DNA of 47,424 nt from Butyrivibrio sp. INlla21 (GCF_900116875.1 NZ_FPCC01000022.1:1-47424), one strand, 5' to 3'. Positions 16,471 through 26,027 are shown, counted from the stretch's first letter. The notes: generated by a model not told the origin, from the sequence alone. Numbers and translations: made by a program.

Positions 16471-17832
16471 ATGCATATTATCGTTGTTGGTTGCGGTAAT
16501 GTCGGACAGACACTTACACAGCAGCTTAGCAAGGAAGGACACAATATAACAGTTATAGAAGAAAAGAGTAGTGTGGTTCAGAACGTTGTTAATAACTACG
16601 ATGTCATGGGCATAGTAGGCAACGGAGCCAGCTATTCCATAATGAAGGATGCGGGAATTGAGACAGCCGATCTTATGATCGCGGTCACAGATTCCGACGA
16701 GCTCAATCTGTTGTGCTGTCTTATCGCGAAGAAGGCAGGTAACTGTCATACAATAGCCAGAGTGCGTAATCCTGTATATAAGAAAGAGATCAACTTCATC
16801 AAAGAGGAGCTTGGCCTTTCGATGGTAATCAATCCTGAGGAGGCAGCGGCTTTCGAGGCGGAGCGACTTTTGAAATTCCCTTCCGCTACCAAGATAGAAA
16901 CTTTTGCAAGAGGAAGAGCGGAGCTTGTTAAGTTTATTGTTGAAGAAGATTCCAGACTTTGCGACAAGGCGCTCAAGGATATACCTTCGGATCTTAAGAA
17001 GCATGTTATTGTATCCGTTGTTTCAAGAGGCACAGATGTTTATATTCCCGACGGTAATTTTATTCTTCGTGCAGGTGATGAGATCACTATTTTCGGATCA
17101 AGCAGAAATACACTTTCTTTCTTTAAAAAATTAGGACTTCCTACAGCCAAGGTTCCTTCATCAATTATTGTCGGAGGCGGCGAGACGGGATATTACCTTG
17201 CCAAGCAGCTTATAGGCTTTGGCGTCAAGGTTACCATATTTGAAAGAGATGCCGTAAGATGCAAGGAGTTGTCGGATCTTTTACCGCAGGCACTTATCAT
17301 TAACGGCGACGGAACCGATAAGGATATGCTTATGGAAGAGGGCGTTACGAGCGTGGGTTCTTTTGTTGCGCTCACCAATCTCGACGAAGAGAATATCATG
17401 CTCTCGATGTATGTTAAGAGCATTAATCCCAAGGCCAAGCTTATCACTAAGGTTCACAGAGTTAACTACGGCGATATTATCGGATCGCTCGGAATAGGAA
17501 GTATCATCTATCCCAAGAACATCACTGCGGATAGGATCGTTCAGTTTGTGCGCGGAATGAACGCATCCAAGGACAGCAATATCGAGACTTTGTACAAGCT
17601 CAACGACGAGAGAGTTGAGGCACTTGAATTTATCGTTAGAAGCGGAAGCCCGGTTATCGGCGTTCCTCTTGCGCAGCTCAATCTCAAGAAGGGAATTCTG
17701 ATCGCATGTATCAATCATTACGGCGAGATCATATCCCCTACGGGTGACAGCGTTATAAGAGACAGAGATTCCGTAATTGTTGTTACCACACTTACAGGCC
17801 TTAAAGATATAAGCGATATATTGGAGAAATAA
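16471..17832 (+). CDS. trkA: Trk potassium uptake regulatory subunit
   Basis: A 453-aa cytoplasmic protein of two RCK units. Each starts with a Rossmann NAD-binding loop: VVGCGNVGQTL at residue 4 and IVGGGETGYYL near 232. Each is followed by a TrkA-C subdomain. It binds nucleotides and gates the TrkH channel. The length and two-unit layout are those of TrkA proper rather than the single-unit KtrA. GGGGAGG precedes the ATG at 16471. The next gene begins two bases after the stop, so the two are coupled. Confidence 0.95.
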   Translation: MHIIVVGCGNVGQTLTQQLSKEGHNITVIEEKSSVVQNVVNNYDVMGIVGNGASYSIMKDAGIETADLMIAVTDSDELNLLCCLIAKKAGNCHTIARVRNPVYKKEINFIKEELGLSMVINPEEAAAFEAERLLKFPSATKIETFARGRAELVKFIVEEDSRLCDKALKDIPSDLKKHVIVSVVSRGTDVYIPDGNFILRAGDEITIFGSSRNTLSFFKKLGLPTAKVPSSIIVGGGETGYYLAKQLIGFGVKVTIFERDAVRCKELSDLLPQALIINGDGTDKDMLMEEGVTSVGSFVALTNLDEENIMLSMYVKSINPKAKLITKVHRVNYGDIIGSLGIGSIIYPKNITADRIVQFVRGMNASKDSNIETLYKLNDERVEALEFIVRSGSPVIGVPLAQLNLKKGILIACINHYGEIISPTGDSVIRDRDSVIVVTTLTGLKDISDILEK

Positions 17833-17834
17833 TA

Positions 17835-19280
17835 ATGAACTATTCAATGATAAGATATATCCTTTTCAGACTGCTTAGAATAGTGGGACTTCTTTTCTTG
17901 CTTCCTCTCTTGGTAGCTCTTATTTACAAGGAATATGACAGTGCGGGAGTATTTTTGGTTCTCTCCGCCGTATCACTTTTGTTCGGATATATCGGATCTT
18001 ACAAAAAACCTAAGAGCAGAGTTATTTATGCAAAAGAAGGCTTTGCCATTACAGCGGTTGCTTGGTTTGTAATGAGCCTTATGGGCGCGCTTCCGTTCGT
18101 TATAACGGGAACAATTCCAAGCTATGTAGACGCTCTTTTTGAGACGGTTTCGGGACTTACAACAACAGGAGGAAGTATTCTTACTTCGCTCGACGGAATT
18201 GAATACAGTGTGCAGTTCTGGAGAACATTTACACACTGGATCGGCGGAATGGGAGTGCTTGTGTTCCTTCTTGCTGTCGTACCTCTTGCAGACGGATACA
18301 GTATGCATCTTATGCGTGCGGAGAGCCCGGGACCCGTTGTCGGCAAGATTGTTCCCAAGGTAAAAGATACAGCGAAGATCCTTTATCTTATTTATTTGGG
18401 AATCACTCTTTCGGAGATCATCTGCCTTATCATCACAGGTGTGCCTGTATATGACGCTATTACGATTTCTTTTTCAACTGTAGGAACCGGAGGTTTTGCG
18501 GTTACTCCAAACGGAATAAATGATTATTCTACCGCCAGCCAATCCGTTATTATTCTATTCATGGCGCTTTGCGGAGTTAACTTCACGGTTTACTATTTCC
18601 TTCTTCACAAGAAGCCCAAGGAAGCTTTTGCGATAGAAGAGGTTAAGTATTACTTTATCGTTATGTTTGTTGCAGCGGGACTTATCTCGATCAACATCTA
18701 CAGAGCGGGAGTTTTGGACAGCGGACGCATGTCTTTCCATCATGCGCTGTTTGCGGTTACGTCTGTTATGACGACTACCGGATTCGGAACACTGGACTTT
18801 GATAAATGGCCGATGTTCTCTAAGATGATACTTTGTATCTTGTCGCTGGTCGGAGCCTGTGCGGGTTCTACCGGAGGTGGATTTAAGTTTTCAAGAGCAC
18901 TTATTACGGTCAGAAACGTTAGGAATGAGCTGAATTTCCTTGTTCATCCCAAGGCTATAAAGAGGGTGTACATGGACGGACACACCGTAGAAGGTACCAC
19001 GGTTAAATCGGTATCTGCGTATCTCGGACTCTATGTACTTACATTTATTTTTTCAACAATAGTAGTTTCACTTGATAATTTTGACTTTCAGACGACTGTT
19101 ACTTCAGTTGCGGCCACTCTCAACAACATAGGACCGGGACTTGGTATGGTCGGACCGATGGGAAATTATTCACAGTTTTCCGTCTTGTCAAAATTTGTGC
19201 TAATGTTTGATATGTTGGCGGGTAGACTCGAGCTTTTGCCTATTTTCATAGTAATTAAGCTTAAAACCTGGAAGAGATAA
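17835..19280 (+). CDS. trkH: Trk potassium transporter membrane subunit
   Basis: A 481-aa membrane protein of the TrkH/KtrB superfamily with four repeated M1-P-M2 units. Selectivity-loop segments can be seen: SGLTTTGGS near residue 105, STVGTGGF near 217, TTTGFGT near 310 and NNIGPGLG near 431. It forms the potassium pore that TrkA controls. The length is that of TrkH. GGAGAAATAATA lies before the ATG. Transcription is with trkA from the promoter at 16360. No terminator is obvious after the gene, although an inverted repeat AATTACAATC/GATTGTAATT brackets the following 120 bases. Confidence 0.95.
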   Translation: MNYSMIRYILFRLLRIVGLLFLLPLLVALIYKEYDSAGVFLVLSAVSLLFGYIGSYKKPKSRVIYAKEGFAITAVAWFVMSLMGALPFVITGTIPSYVDALFETVSGLTTTGGSILTSLDGIEYSVQFWRTFTHWIGGMGVLVFLLAVVPLADGYSMHLMRAESPGPVVGKIVPKVKDTAKILYLIYLGITLSEIICLIITGVPVYDAITISFSTVGTGGFAVTPNGINDYSTASQSVIILFMALCGVNFTVYYFLLHKKPKEAFAIEEVKYYFIVMFVAAGLISINIYRAGVLDSGRMSFHHALFAVTSVMTTTGFGTLDFDKWPMFSKMILCILSLVGACAGSTGGGFKFSRALITVRNVRNELNFLVHPKAIKRVYMDGHTVEGTTVKSVSAYLGLYVLTFIFSTIVVSLDNFDFQTTVTSVAATLNNIGPGLGMVGPMGNYSQFSVLSKFVLMFDMLAGRLELLPIFIVIKLKTWKR

Positions 19281-19429
19281 AAAATTACAATCTAAAAAAA
19301 GTACATCTTTTGTAAAAAAAATGTATTGTTAAATGTGTCCAAAGTGTGATAAACTTCAGTTTGAATTGTGAAGTATTTATAAAAAAAGTATAAACTCGGA
19401 TTGTAATTGAAATTGAATATGAGGTGACT

Positions 19430-19996
19430 ATGATGAAAATGAAGGGAATAGTTGTTACTGTTCTGGTCGTAGCACTGATAGCCATAGGAAGTTTTATCGG
19501 ATCCCTTTTGTACGCCGGCAGAATTGATGACAGCAATTCATATGGCAAAAAGGAAATCTACCATTCTGCGGAGGAAGCGCTTCTTAGTTTTATGGGTGAT
19601 GACACCGGAAGCGGCAAGAATTCGCAATCAACTGCTAACAGTAGACTGACTCAGAGAGTAACAGTTATGACGAAGGAAGGGGTTCTTCCTTACAGCGGAA
19701 CTGTGACCAAACTTCAGGATGCATTTTATCCCGGAACATATGAGATAGAGTTCAGTACACCTGCTTTATTGCCTGAGGAAGCTTCTGTCGAAGTTCAGAT
19801 GGAGATAAGCGAGGGTGAGGAAGTTTATATCCTTACAGGTGATCAGGATTCCGGATATACCGAGTATGCTGTTGCAACGGTTGGTTCGGGTAATATTGTG
19901 AAGTTCAACACGGACAAGCTTCAGACCTATACGATATCTACTACTGATATCCCCGCTGCTCAGAAGGCAATGTCGGGCATGATCGGAGAATCATAA
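19430..19996 (+). CDS. Membrane-anchored extracytoplasmic protein, unknown
   Basis: About 188 residues. A short basic start and one N-terminal hydrophobic helix (VVTVLVVALIAIGSFIGSLLY) suggest a signal anchor or a signal peptide; no lipobox is seen. The rest is a soluble acidic domain rich in Ser, Thr and Glu with alternating strands, including TVMTKEGVLPYSGTVTKL. GAGGTG at 19421 serves ATG 19430 or 19433. No family is recognised. It stands alone between trkH and the convergent traX-like gene. Confidence 0.6.
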   Translation: MMKMKGIVVTVLVVALIAIGSFIGSLLYAGRIDDSNSYGKKEIYHSAEEALLSFMGDDTGSGKNSQSTANSRLTQRVTVMTKEGVLPYSGTVTKLQDAFYPGTYEIEFSTPALLPEEASVEVQMEISEGEEVYILTGDQDSGYTEYAVATVGSGNIVKFNTDKLQTYTISTTDIPAAQKAMSGMIGES

Positions 19997-20022
19997 TTCG
20001 GATAAGCTTACGTGCCATGCGT

Positions 20023-20790
20023 TTAACCAAGAGTTTGACGCAGATACAATTTGATAAAGTACAAGATAAGAAGATGCGCGGGGTAAAAGGCGTAGAACAG
20101 ATATTTTAATCTGCCTAGGTTTTTACCTCGCTTTCTGTTGTATAAATACAGAAGTAAAAATCCTACGATGGAATACACCTCATTATTTCTGTAAAAGATG
20201 GTAAGATATCCCGCAAACAGATTTAACGGGGTAAAGAATCTTAAAAGATAAAGCACTGTTATAAGCACTATTCCTCTGTAGCTGTAATCGGTATGAAGAA
20301 AATGTGCCAAAAGAGCTCCCGCTCCAAATACGCATCCGCTAAGGATGGGCGGTATAAGGTAGTGGAGCTTCTTTTTATCTGCAAAAGAATTGACCTGTTC
20401 AATTCCCCATATGACAAGCAGACCCAAGAAGAGAGTAAATAAGACATTGTTGTCCGAAAAATCTAAGGCATCCGACTTGGCGTAGTCATAAGGAAGCTCG
20501 GATATTATTCCGAATATGAGAAGACTTATGGCGTATTTTAACTTGCTGTGAGTGTGCAAAAAGCCTTCTATCAAAAGAAAACAAAATATCGGGAAAGCGC
20601 TTCTTCCCACGGCGCGAGTTATCTTATAAATGAGCTGAAGCTTTTCAAATGACATAGAAACAGGCAGAATCCCCTCGGCTGTGAGCGGATAAATAAGCAT
20701 GGCACCTATGTGATCTATCACCATAGAGATGCACGCTATTATCTTAAGTGTGTTGCCGTTTAGCCTGGGTAATTCTGCCTTTAAATTCAT
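20023..20790 (-). CDS. TraX family membrane protein
   Basis: A 255-aa protein with about eight membrane helices. The opening LNGNTLKIIACISMVIDHIG is the hallmark of the TraX family; the IDHIG and the later FPIFCFLLIEGF and SELPYDYA segments are conserved in it. The founding TraX acetylates F-pilin, but chromosomal copies in Firmicutes are not linked to conjugation and may be acyltransferases for surface polymers. No conjugation genes are near. It lies 18 bases downstream of thyA on the same strand and is probably cotranscribed. Confidence 0.8.
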   Translation of the reverse strand: MNLKAELPRLNGNTLKIIACISMVIDHIGAMLIYPLTAEGILPVSMSFEKLQLIYKITRAVGRSAFPIFCFLLIEGFLHTHSKLKYAISLLIFGIISELPYDYAKSDALDFSDNNVLFTLFLGLLVIWGIEQVNSFADKKKLHYLIPPILSGCVFGAGALLAHFLHTDYSYRGIVLITVLYLLRFFTPLNLFAGYLTIFYRNNEVYSIVGFLLLYLYNRKRGKNLGRLKYLFYAFYPAHLLILYFIKLYLRQTLG

Positions 20791-20808
20791 GTATCTTTTA
20801 ACTCCTGT

Positions 20809-21660
20809 TTAGATTGCGATCGGAATATCTTTAAGCTGTTCTCCCGCAACCTCATAACCTTCAAGAGAAACATCATCTCTTGTGAACTTATAGAAGTCCT
20901 TAACATCGGGATTTAAGTGGAACTTAGGTGCCGGAAGAGGTTTCCTTTGAATAAGCTCTTTTATAAGCGGAACATGTCTGTCGTAGATGTGAGCATCTGC
21001 GATGACATGTACAAGCTCTCCGACGTTCATATCGCAAACCTGCGCAAGCATATGAACAAGAACCGCATACTGAACCACGTTCCAGTTATTTGCCGCAAGA
21101 ACGTCCTGTGAACGCTGATTAAGAACAGCGTTGAGAGTAAGCTTATCTTCACCTTTTTTCTGAGTTACGTTATAAGTTACGCTGTATGCGCAAGGATAAA
21201 GATTCATCTCATGAAGGTCTGAGAATACGTAAGTGTTGGTCATGATACGTCTGCTGAAAGGATTGTTCTTAAGATCATAGATGACTCTGTCCATCTGATC
21301 GAACTCGCCTTCCTTGTAAATGCTTTTTTGACCTATCTGATAGCCGTAGGCTTTTCCGATAGAACCTGTTTCATCAGCCCACTCATCCCAGATATGAGAA
21401 TGAAGATCGTGAATGTTGTTGCTCTTTTGCTGATAGATCCAAAGAATCTCATCCGTTGCACTCTTAAGTGCCGTCTTTCTGAGAGTCATGATGGGGAATT
21501 CTTTTGAAAGATCATATCTGTTTACCACACCGAATTTCTTGATGGTATAAGCGCTTGCACCATCGGGCCAGTGAGGCCTTACTTTTTCTCCCTCGGTTGA
21601 TGTTCCGTTCTCCAAGATGTCTTTGCACATGGAGATGAAGATTTCATCAGCTTTTCCCAT
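20809..21660 (-). CDS. thyA: Thymidylate synthase
   Basis: A 283-aa enzyme that methylates dUMP to dTMP with methylenetetrahydrofolate, giving dihydrofolate that FolA recycles. The catalytic C157 is in LYPCAYS; RRIM (138-141) supplies the phosphate-binding arginines; NQRSQDVLAANNWN and the DAHIYDRHV end motif are present. PCAYS in place of the more common PCHA marks a divergent branch. The AGGAGGA site before the ATG is strong. folA is 4.4 kb away on the opposite strand. Confidence 0.93.
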   Translation of the reverse strand: MGKADEIFISMCKDILENGTSTEGEKVRPHWPDGASAYTIKKFGVVNRYDLSKEFPIMTLRKTALKSATDEILWIYQQKSNNIHDLHSHIWDEWADETGSIGKAYGYQIGQKSIYKEGEFDQMDRVIYDLKNNPFSRRIMTNTYVFSDLHEMNLYPCAYSVTYNVTQKKGEDKLTLNAVLNQRSQDVLAANNWNVVQYAVLVHMLAQVCDMNVGELVHVIADAHIYDRHVPLIKELIQRKPLPAPKFHLNPDVKDFYKFTRDDVSLEGYEVAGEQLKDIPIAI

Positions 21661-21701
21661 TATAGCTCCTCCTTTATAAATCTAATTATTATGCGATATA
21701 C

Positions 21702-21840
21702 GCATGGCTCCACTTCGTTTTCGCCATGCTACGTCCCTTCGGAAATCGATATGCTCATTTTATTCGCATATCTTTTTTCCTCAGGTCCGTTCGGTCACTT
21801 CATAAACACAGTATTTTGTGCAAGCACAATACTGTGTTTA
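21702..21840. repeat. Three stacked hairpins between thyA and the nuclease gene
   Basis: GCATGGC/GCCATGC (21702-21708, 21723-21729), GATATGC/GCATATC followed by six T (21748-21754, 21766-21772) and a long stem TAAACACAGTATT.../...AATACTGTGTTTA (21803-21820, 21825-21840, with a two-base bulge). Together they fill most of the gap. At least one is terminator-like on the plus strand, and the last probably ends the nuclease transcript on the minus strand. Confidence 0.6.
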
Positions 21841-21850
21841 CTCATTCTCT

Positions 21851-23455
21851 TTATCGCATCCACTTTTCGCAGAGTGAATTTATCTGATCTGCGAATTTGG
21901 CTTTGTCTTTGTTGGTTAAGCCATCGCTCTTTGCAATGATACCCATAAGTCTTGCGCCTGCAGCCTTGAGCCTTGAGTATACATCCGAAACAAGAGTAGA
22001 CTCTTTTTTCTTGATAGGAATCGGAACACCTTCTTTTATGAAGGTTCCCGAGATAAGATCGTATTCCGTGCCGCTGTAGGGAGCGTAGGTATCAAATCCG
22101 TACTCGTCTCTAAGGCAATTGGCAAAAGAAGTACATACGCTGTCTTCGCCGTGAACGATAAATACTTTCTTGGGGCGCTGTTTCTTAAAGCCCTGTATCC
22201 ATTCTATAAGTCCGTCTTTGTCCGCGTGACCCGATAATCCTTCAAGTCTGCAGATCTCGGCCTTAACTGCGATCGTTTCGCCAAAGAGCTTTATCTCATC
22301 CGCGCCGTCAATTATTGTTCTGCCCGTGGTTCCTACTGACTGGTATCCGACAAAGAGGATAGTGCTCTCTTCACGCCACAAGTTGTGCTTTAAGTGATGT
22401 CTTATTCTTCCAGCTTCGCACATGCCGGAAGCAGAGATGATAACCTTGGGTTCGGGATCTTCATTGATCGCACGGGACTCATCTGTAGTAATGGAAAGAA
22501 TGAGTTCTCTGAAAGTGATCGGATTAATATGTCTTTTTACCAGATCCATTGCTTCTTCATCATAGCATTCAAGCTGATTCTGAGAGAAGATCTCGGTTGC
22601 CTCAACGGCAAGCGGACTGTCTACGTATACGGGGAAATTCGGATTTGTTTTTACAAGTCCTTCCTTTTTTATCTTACGTATAAAGTAGAGCATTTCCTGA
22701 GTACGACCAACTGCAAAAGAGGGAATGACAACATTTCCGCCTCTTGCAAAGGTGCGGTCGAGGATCTCGGTAAGATCTTTTATATAATCGGGTCTTTCTT
22801 CCGAGTGAAGTCTGTCACCATAGGTGGACTCCATGACTACGTAATCGGCTTCTTCGGTAAACTGAGGATCTCTTATAAGAGGCTGTTCCTTGTTTCCGAT
22901 ATCGCCGGAGAAAACAATCTTTTTGGTCACGTTCTTTTCGGTGAGCCATACTTCTATGCTGGCTGAACCGAGGAGATGACCTATATCCGTAAATCTGATC
23001 TTAACGCCTTCGCAAACATCAATCTCATCACCGTATTTGCAAGGGATGATCATCTTGATGGTCTTCTCTGCATCTTCCATTGTATAGGAAGGCTCCATCT
23101 GCTGGATGTCCTTGCTTCGTTTAGCTTTTCTGTTGCGCCATTCCGCTTCCTGCATCTGAATATGCGCGCAGTCTCTGAGCATTATGTTGCACAGGTCTGC
23201 CGTTGCGTCTGTTGTGAATATCTTTCCTCTGAAACCTTTTGCATAAAGAAGAGGAAGGTTGCCCGAATGATCGACGTGGGCATGTGTCAGAAAAACATAA
23301 TCGATCTCGGGAGCAGAAACGGGAAGAGGAACATTTTCAAAATAGTCTTTTCCCTGTTCCATTCCGTAGTCGATAAGAATGTTTTTACCGCAGGCAGATA
23401 TAAAATGACAACTGCCTGTAACCTCGTGGTCTGCACCAATAAAAGTCAGTTTCAT
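21851..23455 (-). CDS. Metallo-beta-lactamase/beta-CASP RNA nuclease family protein
   Basis: A 534-aa protein of the YSH1/CPSF-73-like group. The metal-binding motif HAHVDHSG has H58, H60, D62 and H63; GDIGN gives a later metal ligand. The beta-CASP part follows with DSPLAVEA, HHLKHNLW and IVHGED motifs, which mark nucleic acid-specific members. The protein is probably a cytoplasmic RNA nuclease. It has an extra C-terminal ~70 residues compared with short bacterial members. It is not RNase J, whose C-terminal dimerisation domain is absent. The substrate is unknown. GGGGTGAT precedes the ATG. Confidence 0.88.
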   Translation of the reverse strand: MKLTFIGADHEVTGSCHFISACGKNILIDYGMEQGKDYFENVPLPVSAPEIDYVFLTHAHVDHSGNLPLLYAKGFRGKIFTTDATADLCNIMLRDCAHIQMQEAEWRNRKAKRSKDIQQMEPSYTMEDAEKTIKMIIPCKYGDEIDVCEGVKIRFTDIGHLLGSASIEVWLTEKNVTKKIVFSGDIGNKEQPLIRDPQFTEEADYVVMESTYGDRLHSEERPDYIKDLTEILDRTFARGGNVVIPSFAVGRTQEMLYFIRKIKKEGLVKTNPNFPVYVDSPLAVEATEIFSQNQLECYDEEAMDLVKRHINPITFRELILSITTDESRAINEDPEPKVIISASGMCEAGRIRHHLKHNLWREESTILFVGYQSVGTTGRTIIDGADEIKLFGETIAVKAEICRLEGLSGHADKDGLIEWIQGFKKQRPKKVFIVHGEDSVCTSFANCLRDEYGFDTYAPYSGTEYDLISGTFIKEGVPIPIKKKESTLVSDVYSRLKAAGARLMGIIAKSDGLTNKDKAKFADQINSLCEKWMR

Positions 23456-23509
23456 GTAATCACCCCATTAGTTTTCTTAGACTCTTTTTAGCATAACACA
23501 ATTTCAATG

Positions 23510-23538
23510 TGGAAAAAATAGGGCATATTTGGTAGAAT
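23510..23538 (+). promoter_or_regulatory. Promoter of the DUF3048 genes
   Basis: TGGAAA (23510-23515), a 17-base spacer and TAGAAT (23533-23538) preceded by TGG, giving an extended -10. It lies 54 bases before the first lipoprotein gene. A direct repeat AATTAATTGAAAA follows in the leader. Confidence 0.5.
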
Positions 23539-23591
23539 AGATACAATTAATTGAAAAATTAATTGAAAAAATAAAGGAGACTAGATTAAAA

Positions 23592-24728
23592 ATGCTTTTA
23601 AGAAAAAAGGGAAAGAGAACGGCTATTATCATGGCATGTGTCCTTGCTTTTTCTGCATTAACAGCATGCGGATCCGAAGACGGTAATGCCGATTCATCTT
23701 TACAGTTGTCTGCTGAGCCTATTACATCCAATGAGGCAGCTACTGAGAGCGCTTCAGATGAGACAACAGAAGAGGTATCTTACGAGATTCCCGAGGGAAT
23801 GTATTTAAGTGAGATAACAGGTGAGCCTATCAGTGAAGAGATCAAGGATCAGCGTCCTATCGCTGTAATGGTCGACAATGAGAAGATGGCTCTTCCTCAC
23901 TACGAATTATCCAATGCTGACGTTGTTTATGAGATCATGAACAGTACCAAGAACGATCGTGTAACAAGATTTATGGCTATCGTTAAGGACTGGGGCAAGA
24001 TCGAGCAGCTTGGTAGTATCAGAAGTACACGTCCTACCAACATTATACTTGCATCAGAGTGGGATGCGGTGCTCTGCCACGACGGAGGACCTCCGGTTCA
24101 CAACGATCCTTACTTTAAGAATCCTTGGGCTGAGCATTTCTCAGGTACTTTCTCACGTGTAAACAACGGTAAGAAGAGAGAGTTCACAGAGTATATTGTA
24201 TCGGGCGATCTTGAGAAGAATTTCAAGAACTCAGGTTATTCGACAACATACAACGAGTATGCCAACGAAGGAAGTCACTTCAATTTTGCTCCTTACGGCA
24301 AGGAGATCAATCTTGATGAGAAGTATTCAAGATCATATTCTGCCAAGAGCGTATCACTTCCTTTCAAGCACACCGGATCTCAGCTTAAGTACAACGATGA
24401 GACCAAGGAATACGAGCAGTATGAGTATGGCAAGCGCCATGAGGATGCCGAGACAGATGCACCTCTTTCATTCAAGAACGTAATCCTTCAGAACTGCTCA
24501 TTCAACGAGCTTGATAAGAACGGATACCTTATCTACAACTGCATCGGAAGCGGTAACGGATGGTACCTTACAAACGGTGTTGCCAAGGATATCTCATGGG
24601 TCAAGGACAGCATGACAGGTGTTACCAAGTTCTATGATGAGAACGGCGATGAGCTTGAGATCAACACAGGTAAGACTTACATCAGCCTTATCCCCGAAGA
24701 TAGTTGGAGCAACGTTGCCTTTGAATAA
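23592..24728 (+). CDS. DUF3048 lipoprotein, copy 1
   Basis: A 378-aa lipoprotein. The signal peptide ends at LTAC with lipid-carrying C26. A Ser/Thr/Glu-rich linker runs to about residue 65, followed by the DUF3048 (YerB-like) domain: RPIAVMVDNEK, ADVVYEI, TRFMAI and SIRSTRPTN are typical of its N-terminal half, and the C-terminal half has GNGWYLTNG and FYDENGDELEINTGKTYI. The biochemical role of YerB-like proteins is not known; they sit outside the cytoplasmic membrane. Its paralogue follows 47 bases downstream. AAAGGAG stands before the ATG. Confidence 0.88.
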   Translation: MLLRKKGKRTAIIMACVLAFSALTACGSEDGNADSSLQLSAEPITSNEAATESASDETTEEVSYEIPEGMYLSEITGEPISEEIKDQRPIAVMVDNEKMALPHYELSNADVVYEIMNSTKNDRVTRFMAIVKDWGKIEQLGSIRSTRPTNIILASEWDAVLCHDGGPPVHNDPYFKNPWAEHFSGTFSRVNNGKKREFTEYIVSGDLEKNFKNSGYSTTYNEYANEGSHFNFAPYGKEINLDEKYSRSYSAKSVSLPFKHTGSQLKYNDETKEYEQYEYGKRHEDAETDAPLSFKNVILQNCSFNELDKNGYLIYNCIGSGNGWYLTNGVAKDISWVKDSMTGVTKFYDENGDELEINTGKTYISLIPEDSWSNVAFE

Positions 24729-24775
24729 TCGGGTTAAATAAACTTATAATTGAAAAAATAAGGAGATTAAATATA

Positions 24776-25909
24776 ATGCTATTAAGAACAAACGGAAAGA
24801 AAATGGCAGCCATCATGGCATGTATCCTTGCTTTTTCAGCGCTTACTGCATGCGGTTCTAAGGGTGACGGTGCCGAATCATCATTACAGTTGTCCGCTGA
24901 ACCCATTACATCTAATGATGCAGCTACAGAGAGCACTTCAGAGGAGACAACAGAAGAGGTATCTTACGAGATTCCCGAGGGAATGTATTTAAGTGAGATA
25001 ACAGGTGAGCCTATCAGTGAAGAGATCAAGGATCAGCGTCCTATCGCTGTAATGGTCGACAACGAGAAGACGGCTCTTGCTCATTTTGAAACAGCCGATG
25101 CGGATGTTGTTTATGAGATCATGAACAGTACCAAGAACGATCGTATTACAAGATTTATGTGCATCGTCAAGGATTGGGGTAAGATCAAGCAGTTCGGAAG
25201 TATCAGAAGTACACGTCCCACAAATATTCTGCTTGCAGCGGAGTGGAACGCAGTGCTTTGTCATGACGGTGGTCCTTACCACAACGATGCTTACTTTAAA
25301 AATCCTTGGGCTGAGCATTTCTCAGGTACTTTCTCACGTGTAGACAACGGTAAGAAGAGAGAGTTCACAGAGTATATTGTATCGGGCGATCTTGAGAAGA
25401 ATTTCAAGAACTCAGGATATTCGACAACATACAACGAGTATGCCAACGAGGGAAGCCACTTCAATTTTGCTCCTTACGGCAAAGAGATCAATCTTGATGA
25501 GAAGTATTCAAGATCATATCCCGCCAAGAGCGTATCACTTCCTTTCAAGCACACCGGAACTCAGCTTAAGTACAACGAGGATACCAAGGAATACGAGCAG
25601 TATGAGTATGACGCACGCCATGAGGATGCCGAGACAAATGCACCTCTTTCATTCAAAAACGTAATCCTTCAGAACTGCTCATTTAACCAGCTTGATGAGA
25701 ACGGATATCTTATCTACAACTGTATCGGTAACGGAAACGGTTGGTACCTCACAAACGGTGTTGCCAAGGATATCACATGGGTTAAGGACAGCATGACAGG
25801 TGTTACAAAGTTCTTTGATGAGAACGGCGATGAGCTTCAGATCAACACAGGTAAGACTTACATCAGCCTTATCCCCGAAGATACTTGGGGCAATGTTGTT
25901 TTCGAATGA
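24776..25909 (+). CDS. DUF3048 lipoprotein, copy 2
   Basis: A 377-aa paralogue of the preceding gene with the same lipobox (LTAC, C26), linker and DUF3048 domain. It differs in patches: the segment after MVDNEK reads TALAHFETADADV rather than MALPHYELSNADV, and HDGGPYHNDAYF is one residue shorter than HDGGPPVHNDPYF. Other patches, such as 24947-25070 against 23761-23885, are almost identical at DNA level, which suggests recent duplication or gene conversion. The leader before the start (ATTGAAAAAATAAGGAG) is also copied. The function is unknown, as for copy 1. Confidence 0.88.
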   Translation: MLLRTNGKKMAAIMACILAFSALTACGSKGDGAESSLQLSAEPITSNDAATESTSEETTEEVSYEIPEGMYLSEITGEPISEEIKDQRPIAVMVDNEKTALAHFETADADVVYEIMNSTKNDRITRFMCIVKDWGKIKQFGSIRSTRPTNILLAAEWNAVLCHDGGPYHNDAYFKNPWAEHFSGTFSRVDNGKKREFTEYIVSGDLEKNFKNSGYSTTYNEYANEGSHFNFAPYGKEINLDEKYSRSYPAKSVSLPFKHTGTQLKYNEDTKEYEQYEYDARHEDAETNAPLSFKNVILQNCSFNQLDENGYLIYNCIGNGNGWYLTNGVAKDITWVKDSMTGVTKFFDENGDELQINTGKTYISLIPEDTWGNVVFE

Positions 25910-25958
25910 TGTGAATGATATAGGTGTCAAAAGTCATAAATGCGTATATCATTCATCA

Positions 25959-25988
25959 TTGAATAATTCAAATATGTAAATGTATAAT
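25959..25988 (+). promoter_or_regulatory. Possible promoter of the folA operon
   Basis: TTGAAT (25959-25964), 18 bases, then a perfect TATAAT (25983-25988). It lies immediately before a hairpin, so transcripts would start inside its first arm. Confidence 0.5.
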
Positions 25989-26027
25989 AAAGGGTGTCAC
26001 CGACACAGTGTGTCGGGACGCCTTTTA
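25989..26027 (+). terminator. Hairpin between the DUF3048 genes and folA
   Basis: AAAGGGTGTCACCGACA pairs, with two small bulges, with TGTCGGGACGCCTTTT around a short loop, followed by T-rich sequence. It is probably the terminator of the DUF3048 pair. Confidence 0.65.

Noticed and set aside
19283..19410. Inverted repeat AATTACAATC/GATTGTAATT after trkH
   Set aside because: Ten bases in very AT-rich DNA with a spacer of over 100 bases may be chance; no hairpin-like closeness or T-run is seen.
20023..20790. Sign of a conjugative element because of the TraX-like gene
   Set aside because: No other transfer, relaxase or integrase gene is nearby, and chromosomal TraX-family genes are common in Firmicutes.
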